Origin: Actinomycetospora straminea
Lineage (GTDB): Bacteria; Actinomycetota; Actinomycetes; Mycobacteriales; Pseudonocardiaceae
Assembly (NCBI RefSeq): GCF_028737255.1
Contig: NZ_JAQZAN010000003.1
Location: 310,001-374,000, forward strand
DNA: 64,000 nt
Direction: 5' to 3'
The notes under the pieces are model-generated. The model was not told the DNA's origin. It worked only from the letters and a program-made list of their open reading frames with translations, and did no database searches. Position numbers and translations under genes: made by a program. This document shows, one piece after another, positions 58,393 through 64,000 of the stretch. Within the stretch, counting starts at the first letter, position 1. Every line of letters starts with the position of its first letter.

Positions 58393-59829
58393 TCAGCCGC
58401 CGTGCGTCGCCCCCGAGTGGTACTCGGTGTACTGGTACGGGTTGTCGAGGATCGTGGTCTCCGGGATGTCCGGGTTCATCCCCTGACGCCAGGCGTCCTC
58501 GCCGAGCTCGCCGCGCAGGTGGTCGACGGTCTGCTCCACCGCGCGCCGGGCCGCGGCCAGGTCGATCCCGACGAGGCGGTGGTCGCGCTTCACGACCCGC
58601 CCGTCGACGAGCACCGCCTCGACGTCGCCGCGCTGGGCCTGGAACGCGACGTGGCCGTGCGGGTGGAGCAGCGGGAACATCACCGGCGAGTGCTCGTTGC
58701 GGATCAGCACCAGGTCGGCCTTCTTGCCCACCTCGACGCTGCCCAGGTCGTCCTCGCGGCCCAGGGCGCGCGCCCCGCCGCGGGTGGCCATGTCGACGAC
58801 GTGCTCGGCGCGCAGGGCGGCGTGGGTGACGGTCTCGCCCTTGGCGTGGGCCTCGAGGTGCTCGCGGGAGCGGTCCGCGCCCAGCGTGGTGCGCATGGCC
58901 GTGAACAGGTCGCCGCTCCACCACACCGAGGTGTCCATCGACAGCGAGACCGGGATGTCGTGGCTGCGCAGCACCCAGGTGGGCGGGTAGCCCTGCCCGG
59001 CGCTCTGCTCGCTCTCGGTGGACACCGACACCGAGCCGCCGGTGGCCGCGATCCGCTGGTAGGAGTCGGCGGACAGCGTCGCGGCGTGCACGTAGACGGT
59101 GTCCGGGCGGGCGAAGCCGTGCTCGTGCATGAGGCGGATACCGTCGTCGTTGGTCGCGCCCCACACGCCGGCGTGGGTGGTGACGGGCAGGCCCAGGTCG
59201 CGGGCGACCTCGAACGCGGGCTTCTCCGGGAACGACGGGTCGCCGGTGACGTCGAAGGCGAGCTGGAAGCCCTCGACGTCGCCGCGGCGGCGGTCGAGGA
59301 AGTCGCGCAGCTCCGGGGTCGCGGTCCAGTTCTGGGGCGCGTCCTGGATGTTGCCGTAGGCGAGCACGAAGCGGCCCGGGACGGCGGCGAGCGCGTCGAC
59401 CGCGGCATCGGCGTGCTCGGTGCTCTGCAGGCCGTGCGACCAGTCGACGCAGGTGGTGACGCCGGCGTCGACGGCCTCGATGGCGGCGAGCAGGTTGCCC
59501 GCGTGCACGTCCTGCGGGCGGAAGCGCCGGCCCCAGTCGAGGTAGTACCAGACGAAGTACTGGGTGAGCGTCCAGTCGGCGCCGTAGCCGCGCATCGCCG
59601 TCTGCCACATGTGCCGGTGCGTGTCGACCATGCCCGGCATGACGATCCCGCCGCGCGCGTCGATCTCCTCGGTGCCCGCCGGGACCTCGAGGTCGACGCC
59701 GATCGCGGCGACGCGGTCGTCGACGACGAGTACGTCGTGGCCCTCGAGCACGGTGTGCACGGCGTCGACGGTGAGCACCGTGCCGCCCCGCAGGACGACG
59801 GGACGCCGCTCGGCGGCGGGCTGGCTCAT
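58393..59829 (-). CDS. Amidohydrolase (cytosine deaminase / chlorohydrolase-like)
   Basis: 478 aa from ATG 59829, with GAGGAG 6 nt upstream. Composite amidohydrolase: beta-sandwich start VVLRGGTVLTVD, metal motif VDTHRHMWQ, His in PVTTHAGVWG, VHAATLS, Asp in SMDTSVWW, end motif LGSVEVGKKADLVLI. Deaminates or hydrolyses an aromatic or N-heterocyclic compound; substrate unknown. The palindrome at 59855-59869 lies just upstream. Confidence 0.86.
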   Translation of the reverse strand: MSQPAAERRPVVLRGGTVLTVDAVHTVLEGHDVLVVDDRVAAIGVDLEVPAGTEEIDARGGIVMPGMVDTHRHMWQTAMRGYGADWTLTQYFVWYYLDWGRRFRPQDVHAGNLLAAIEAVDAGVTTCVDWSHGLQSTEHADAAVDALAAVPGRFVLAYGNIQDAPQNWTATPELRDFLDRRRGDVEGFQLAFDVTGDPSFPEKPAFEVARDLGLPVTTHAGVWGATNDDGIRLMHEHGFARPDTVYVHAATLSADSYQRIAATGGSVSVSTESEQSAGQGYPPTWVLRSHDIPVSLSMDTSVWWSGDLFTAMRTTLGADRSREHLEAHAKGETVTHAALRAEHVVDMATRGGARALGREDDLGSVEVGKKADLVLIRNEHSPVMFPLLHPHGHVAFQAQRGDVEAVLVDGRVVKRDHRLVGIDLAAARRAVEQTVDHLRGELGEDAWRQGMNPDIPETTILDNPYQYTEYHSGATHGG

Positions 59830-59854
59830 GGAGCGCTCCTCGATGGGCACGTCG

Positions 59855-59869
59855 CGGACAGGCGTCCGT
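59855..59869. promoter_or_regulatory. Operator-like palindrome CGGACAGGCGTCCGT
   Basis: Differs by one base from CGGACAGGTGTCCGT at 62796-62810. Lies 26-40 bp upstream of the amidohydrolase start and opposite the IclR gene. Confidence 0.55.
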
Positions 59870-59990
59870 CAGACGGTCGGATGACGTGGGTCACCTTCGT
59901 CCGATGATGGTCGAGTTGTCAACGACCCCGCCGGCAGGAGGCCCGGCGAGCCGGTCGTGGTCGTGCTGTCCGTCCAGCGGTCACAGCGGC

Positions 59991-59996
59991 TACAGT
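59991..59996 (+). promoter_or_regulatory. Likely -10 box of the iclR gene
   Basis: TACAGT, with a TGTCCGT half-site at 59967-59973 near the -35 position, 32 nt before the GTG. Suggests IclR autoregulation. Confidence 0.4.
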
Positions 59997-60027
59997 GCCG
60001 CGAGCCAGGTCGTGGAGGGGAGGCACC

Positions 60028-60834
60028 GTGCCGCGAGACGGAGCGGGGCCCGACTTCATCGAGGCCCTCGCGCGCGGGCTGGACGTCATCACCGCCTTCG
60101 GTGCCGAGCGCCCGGTGATGACGCTGGCCGAGGTCGCGGCGGCGACGGGGCTCGCGCGGCCGACGGCGCGGCGCATCCTGCTCACGCTCGCCGAGCTCGG
60201 CCACGTCCGCGCGGTCGAACGCGGGTACGTGCTCACCCCGCGCGTGCTCGACCTCGGCGTGGCCTACGTCGACGCCCTGGGCCTGTGGGAGGTCGCGCGC
60301 CCGCACCTCGAGCGCCTGGTCGAGCGCACCGGCGAGTCGTGCTCGATCGCGCAGCTCGACGGCTCGGACATCGTCTACGTCGCGCGCGTCGCCGTCCCGA
60401 AGATCGTCGCGCTGAGCGTGCAGATCGGGACGCGCTTCCCGGCCCTGCCGACGTCGCTGGGCAAGGTCCAGCTCGCCGCCCTCCCGCCCGACGAGCTCGA
60501 GCGCGTCCTCGCCGAGCCCACCCGCTCGGGTCTCACCCCGCGCTGGCGGCCCGACCCCGCCGAGCGCGACGCGGTGCTGCGCGAGGTCCGCGCCCGCGGC
60601 TGGGCGCTGACCGACGAGCAGCTGGCGCCGGGCATCCGCTCGGTGGCCGCACCCCTGCGCGACGGCGAGGGCCGCGTCGTCGCCGGCGTCAACGTCAACT
60701 GCCACGCCGCCGAGACGTCGGTGACGCACCTCCTCGAGCACCACCTGCCGCTGCTGCTCCAGGCGGCCGGCGACATCTCCGCCGACTTCGCCCGCCGCGC
60801 GGCACTCCCGCGGCGGACGCTGCCGGCGTCCTGA
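60028..60834 (+). CDS. IclR-family transcriptional regulator (PcaR-like)
   Basis: 268 aa from GTG 60028, preceded by GGGGAGG. HTH MTLAEVAAATGLARPTARRILLTLAELGHV, then the IclR effector domain (PHLERLVERTGESCSIAQLDG, LPTSLGKVQLAALP, AAPLRDGEGRVVAGVNV). Similar to PcaR/PobR-type regulators of aromatic catabolism. Divergent from the amidohydrolase gene and convergent with the dioxygenase gene. Confidence 0.88.
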   Translation: MPRDGAGPDFIEALARGLDVITAFGAERPVMTLAEVAAATGLARPTARRILLTLAELGHVRAVERGYVLTPRVLDLGVAYVDALGLWEVARPHLERLVERTGESCSIAQLDGSDIVYVARVAVPKIVALSVQIGTRFPALPTSLGKVQLAALPPDELERVLAEPTRSGLTPRWRPDPAERDAVLREVRARGWALTDEQLAPGIRSVAAPLRDGEGRVVAGVNVNCHAAETSVTHLLEHHLPLLLQAAGDISADFARRAALPRRTLPAS

Positions 60835-60843
60835 GCGGGTCGC

Positions 60844-61824
60844 TCAGGACTCCTCCTCGTCGGGGGCCACCGGCGTCTCGATCGGCTCGAGCTTCGAGAA
60901 GATCTCTTCGCGGCGGTGCTCGAACTGCTCGGGCAGCTGGAAGCGCTGCCCGAGCTCGTGCGGGGACTCGTCGCAGGTCCAGCCGCCCTCGGCGTGGGTC
61001 ACGGCCAGCTCGAACAGCGCCCCGCCCGGGGTGCGCACGTAGACCGACTTGAAGTACTTGCGGTCCTTGAGCTCGGAGATGTCGGTGTAGCCGTTGCCCT
61101 CGATCTCGAACTTGAGGTCGTCCTGGTTCTCCAGGGTCTCGAGGTTCCACGCGACGTGGTGGAAGGTGCCGGCGCCGTAGCGCCAGGTGCCCTGGTCGTC
61201 GGTGTTGTCGGCGATCAGCTCGACGTGGTTGCCGTGGCTGTCCTGCCCGACCTGGTACGCCGCGCGGTCGCCGTCCTCGACGAGCTTGCCCTGCGAGTGG
61301 AAGACCTCCTCGGAGAACTCGACCATGCGCTCGGGGGTGGCCACGTGGATCCCGGTGCCGTGGATGCCGTGGATCGCGTACTCCGGCGGCACGCCCTGCC
61401 CCGGGTGGCCGACGCGCGGGTCGCCGTCGGCGGGGACCAGGGCGTACTCGATGCCGCAGGGGTGGCGGAACTCGAGGCGGCGCCGGTCGAAGACCTCGGT
61501 GTTCGTGACCTCGACCCCGCGGGAGGTCAGCCGCCGCTCCCAGAAGTCCAGCGAGTCGGCCGGCGCGGCGAGCAGCACCTCGCGCGCCTGGTTGGTGCCG
61601 CGGCGCCCGACCAGCCCGGCCTGGCGCCACGGGAACGTCGTGAGCACCGCCGACGGGTCGCCGGCCGCGTTCGAGTAGTACAGGTGGTAGATCGGCAGCG
61701 AGCCGTCGAAGAGCACGGTGCGCTTGATGAAGCGCATGCCCAGCGTGTCGACGTGGAAGTCGACGTCCTCCTGGGCGCCGGCCACCGAGAGCGTCGTGTG
61801 GTGGGAACCGCGGATGTGGGACAC
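60844..61824 (-). CDS. Ring-cleaving dioxygenase, MhqO-like (VOC family)
   Basis: 326 aa from GTG 61824, GAGGAGG 5 nt upstream. Two VOC modules: GSHHTTLSVAGAQEDVDFHVDTLGMRFIKRTVLFD (His ligand early), a second HGTGIHVATPERM and FHHVAWNLE (His) and GGALFELAVT (Glu ligand). The order and sequence pattern match MhqO-type hydroquinone dioxygenases. Ends 9 nt before the iclR stop (convergent). Confidence 0.84.
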   Translation of the reverse strand: MSHIRGSHHTTLSVAGAQEDVDFHVDTLGMRFIKRTVLFDGSLPIYHLYYSNAAGDPSAVLTTFPWRQAGLVGRRGTNQAREVLLAAPADSLDFWERRLTSRGVEVTNTEVFDRRRLEFRHPCGIEYALVPADGDPRVGHPGQGVPPEYAIHGIHGTGIHVATPERMVEFSEEVFHSQGKLVEDGDRAAYQVGQDSHGNHVELIADNTDDQGTWRYGAGTFHHVAWNLETLENQDDLKFEIEGNGYTDISELKDRKYFKSVYVRTPGGALFELAVTHAEGGWTCDESPHELGQRFQLPEQFEHRREEIFSKLEPIETPVAPDEEES

Positions 61825-62012
61825 GGGACCTCCTCGGGAACGGGCGGAGCTCGGTCGGCGACGCCGGGTGTGGCCCGCGTCTCGCGCCTGCCCCACACTG
61901 CCCGGACCGGGGCGCCCTCCGCGACCCGAGGCCGGGTCGGTGCCGACCGACCCGCCCGACCGACGTGCCCGACCGACGTCGCCGACCGGGCCGGGCCGGC
62001 GGCGCGGTGGCC

Positions 62013-62045
62013 TACCGTCGGACCATGCGGGACGGGATCGCGTGA
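62013..62045 (+). promoter_or_regulatory. Leaderless 6-codon mini-ORF before the hydrolase gene
   Basis: TACCGT (62013-62018) ends 6 nt before ATG 62025, which opens MRDGIA-stop; its TGA (62043-62045) overlaps the hydrolase GTG (62042). This would couple hydrolase translation to a leaderless start. Confidence 0.5.
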
Positions 62046-62734
62046 CGGCGCGGGTCGGGGCTCTGCAGGCCCCCGGGGTGGAGCTCCACGGGGCGCCGCC
62101 GGGATCCGGCGCCCTCGCCGTGGTCCTGCTGCACGGCCGCGACCAGGACCCCGCGTGGATGCGCGAGCACGTGGTCGACCGCCTCGCGGAGCGACTGCCC
62201 GACGGGGCCGTCACGTGGGTCCTCCCCGCCGCACCCGAACGTGCGTGGTACTCCGGGCGCGTCCACGACCCGCTCGAGGAGACCCGTGCTGAGCGCGACC
62301 GCGCCGCCGCCGTGGTGGACGGGCTCGCCGACGCCCTCGCCGCGCACGGCCACGACGCCCGGTCGACGGTGCTCGCGGGCTTCTCCCAGGGCGCCTGCCT
62401 CGTGGCCGACCACCTCCTGCGCCGTCCCCGCCGGTGGGCCGGCGCGGTGGTCTGGACGGGCGCGGCCTTCGGCCCGGTGGGCACCGACCGGTGGTCCGCG
62501 CCCGACCCCGCCCCCGACCCCGGCCCGCTCGCCGGCCTGCCGGTGCTGCTCACCAACGGCGACGCCGACGCGTGGATCCCGCTGACGGCCACCGAGGAGC
62601 TCGCCGGGCTGCTCCGCGACCGCGGGGCCGAGGTCGAGCTGCGGGTGCAGCCGGGCCGTGACCACGAGGTCGCCGACGACGAGGTGGACGCGGCGGCGGC
62701 GCTGCTGCGGCGGCTCGCGGGGGGCGCCGGCTGA
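62042..62734 (+). CDS. Phospholipase/carboxylesterase-type alpha/beta hydrolase, MhqD-like
   Basis: 230 aa. VVLLHGRDQDPAWM, nucleophile elbow AGFSQGACLVADHLL, acid LTNGDADAWIP, His in PGRDHEVADDE. This is the pattern of MhqD and YtpA-like carboxylesterases, which in Bacillus sit in the quinone-stress regulon with MhqO. No SD site stands out before the GTG; the mini-ORF upstream may supply coupling. Divergent from the MhqO-like gene. Confidence 0.8.
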   Translation: MTARVGALQAPGVELHGAPPGSGALAVVLLHGRDQDPAWMREHVVDRLAERLPDGAVTWVLPAAPERAWYSGRVHDPLEETRAERDRAAAVVDGLADALAAHGHDARSTVLAGFSQGACLVADHLLRRPRRWAGAVVWTGAAFGPVGTDRWSAPDPAPDPGPLAGLPVLLTNGDADAWIPLTATEELAGLLRDRGAEVELRVQPGRDHEVADDEVDAAAALLRRLAGGAG

Positions 62735-62794
62735 GGTGCTCGCCCCGCCGGGGTTGACGATCTCGGCCGTCGCGAGCAGGCTCCCGGGGCGTAC

Positions 62795-62810
62795 ACGGAC
62801 AGGTGTCCGT
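62795..62810. promoter_or_regulatory. Operator palindrome ACGGACAGGTGTCCGT
   Basis: 7-bp arms with GG centre, 25-40 bp before the CoA transferase ATG; 14 of 15 bases shared with 59855-59869. Confidence 0.6.
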
Positions 62811-62834
62811 ACAGCGGACGGAGGGGTAGGACGC

Positions 62835-64000
62835 ATGGCGCAGGAGGACGACCCGGCCGCGGCGACGGGCGGGGGCCCGCTCGCCGGGCTCCTCGTGGCC
62901 GACTTCTCGCGCGTGCTCGCCGGGCCCTACGCCACGATGTTGCTGGCGGACCTGGGCGCGACGGTGATCAAGGTCGAGTCCCCGCAGGGCGACGAGACCC
63001 GCACCTGGATGCCGCCGACCCGCGGCGAGACGTCGACCTACTACCTCGGCATCAACCGGGGCAAGCGTTCCATCGCTCTCGACCTGCGCCAGGACGACGA
63101 CGTCGCGCTCGCCAAGGAGCTCGCCCGCCGCGCCGACGTCCTCATCGAGAACCTGCGCCCCGGCGGCATGGCCAAGTACGGGCTGGACTACGCCTCGGTG
63201 TCCGCCGACAACCCGACGCTGATCTACGCGTCGATCTCCGGCTTCGGGTCGACCGGGGGCGCGCACGTCCCCGGCTACGACCTCATGGTGCAGGCGGTCT
63301 CGGGGCTGATGAGCCTCACCGGCTCGCCCGACGGCCCGCCGTTCCGCGCCGGCATCTCGATCTTCGACGTGATGGCGGGCAAGGACGCCCTCATCGGCAT
63401 CCTCGCCGCCCTGCGCCACCGCGACGCCACGGGTCGCGGCCAGCACGTCGAGCTCTCCCTGCTCGCGTCGGCGATGTCCGGGATGGTCAACCAGAGCTCG
63501 GCCTACGCCGCGGGCGGCGTCGTCCCGACGCGCATGGGCAACGCCCACCCCAGCGTCGTGCCCTACGAGCCGCTGCCCACCGCCGACAACGACCTCATCG
63601 TCGCCGCGGCCAACGACGGCCAGTTCCGCAAGCTCTGCGGCGTCCTCGGGATGCCCGAGCTCGCCGACGACCCGCGCTTCCGGCGCAACGCCGACCGCAC
63701 CGAGAACCGCGACGAGCTGCGCCCGATCCTCGTCGAGGCGCTGTCGGGCAAGGGCGCCGACGAGTGGTTCGACCTCCTCGTCGAGGCCGGCGTGCCCGCC
63801 GGCCCGATCAACAGCGTCGCCGGGGGGTTCGCGATCGCCGAGCGCTTCGGGCTCGACCCGATCGTCGAGGTCGGCGCGGGCGAGCGGGCGGTGCCGACCA
63901 CCCGCAACCCGATCCGCTTCTCCGAGACCCCGGCGACCTACGAGCTGCCGCCGCCCGAGCTCGACGAGCACGGCGCGGAGCTGCGGAAGTGGCTGACCTC
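62835..64000 (+). CDS. CaiB/BaiF-type CoA transferase (class III), cut by window end
   Basis: At least 388 aa, no stop before the window edge. VADFSRVLAGPYATMLLADLGATVIKVE, YYLGINRGKRSIALDLR, ENLRPGGMAKYGLDYAS, GYDLMVQAVSGLMSLTG with the catalytic Asp (D149), AGISIFDVMAGKDALIG and GVPAGPINS are hallmarks. Transfers CoA between carboxylic acids, here probably an aromatic or alicyclic acid. ATG 62835 follows GGAGGGGTAGG. Close to complete: about 400 aa is usual. Confidence 0.9.
   Translation, partial: MAQEDDPAAATGGGPLAGLLVADFSRVLAGPYATMLLADLGATVIKVESPQGDETRTWMPPTRGETSTYYLGINRGKRSIALDLRQDDDVALAKELARRADVLIENLRPGGMAKYGLDYASVSADNPTLIYASISGFGSTGGAHVPGYDLMVQAVSGLMSLTGSPDGPPFRAGISIFDVMAGKDALIGILAALRHRDATGRGQHVELSLLASAMSGMVNQSSAYAAGGVVPTRMGNAHPSVVPYEPLPTADNDLIVAAANDGQFRKLCGVLGMPELADDPRFRRNADRTENRDELRPILVEALSGKGADEWFDLLVEAGVPAGPINSVAGGFAIAERFGLDPIVEVGAGERAVPTTRNPIRFSETPATYELPPPELDEHGAELRKWLT

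Noticed and set aside
1-64000. tRNA, rRNA, prophage or integrative element
   Set aside because: No cloverleaf, rRNA segment, integrase or phage structural gene was seen; composition is uniform across the window.

Overview
The window is a very GC-rich bacterial chromosome segment with near-saturated G/C third positions, frequent GTG starts, ATGA/GTGA gene overlaps and several apparently leaderless promoters (a TANNNT box 6-8 nt before the start codon). Together with a mycothiol-type nitroreductase homologue, a DUF222/13E12-type HNH gene carrying an actinobacterial SOS box and a DesA3-type desaturase, this points to an actinomycete, most likely of the Pseudonocardiales. That placement is inference; no rRNA or tRNA gene was found, and no insertion sequence, prophage or CRISPR array is visible.

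Layout. 1-7244: kdp potassium operon (minus strand), a 27-codon membrane ORF followed by kdpF-A-B-C-D and the start of kdpE. 7394-8404: DJ-1/PfpI protein and ACT-domain protein. 8463-9922: class F sortase with a repeat-rich secreted protein. 10051-13382: HTTM membrane protein with a membrane-anchored partner, and a leaderless exported protein. 13440-15871: amidohydrolase, cobF, SnoaL-like and ankyrin genes. 15912-19977: MarR-controlled MFS exporter and companions. 19974-27482: peptide/metal-type ABC importer with a fused permease and an embedded MFS exporter, next to the cobalt genes cbtBA. 27562-30846: feoA, a two-gene FeoB and a DtxR-family repressor with a palindromic operator. 30951-41896: acyl-CoA dehydrogenase, superoxide dismutase, aminotransferase, small enzymes, selenium-binding protein, and a MerR-ECF sigma-methyltransferase operon. 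42064-44506: ferredoxin reductase plus desaturase. 44580-49068: monooxygenase, luciferase-like oxidoreductase, hydrolase and AraC regulator. 50340-52124: SOS-linked HNH protein. 52208-58300: pobA, qsuB, aroE, an MHS transporter and TetR, a shikimate/quinate and 4-hydroxybenzoate to protocatechuate module. 58393-64000: amidohydrolase, IclR, MhqO- and MhqD-like pair and a CoA transferase cut by the window edge.

The genes form small catabolic or homeostatic modules, each with a local regulator, and several share recognisable cis-elements. The most notable are: a 24-bp element (22/24 identical) upstream of two distant minus-strand genes (14306 and 45922); a 17-bp double GGTACC element in front of both a 58-aa protein gene and the desaturase operon; a CGGACAGGYGTCCGT palindrome flanking the IclR gene region; a DtxR-like palindrome before feoA; and a perfect LexA box overlapping the start codon of the HNH gene. 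The metal-related stretch (ABC importer plus MFS exporter, CbtBA, Feo, DtxR) is the best candidate for an uncharacterised system.
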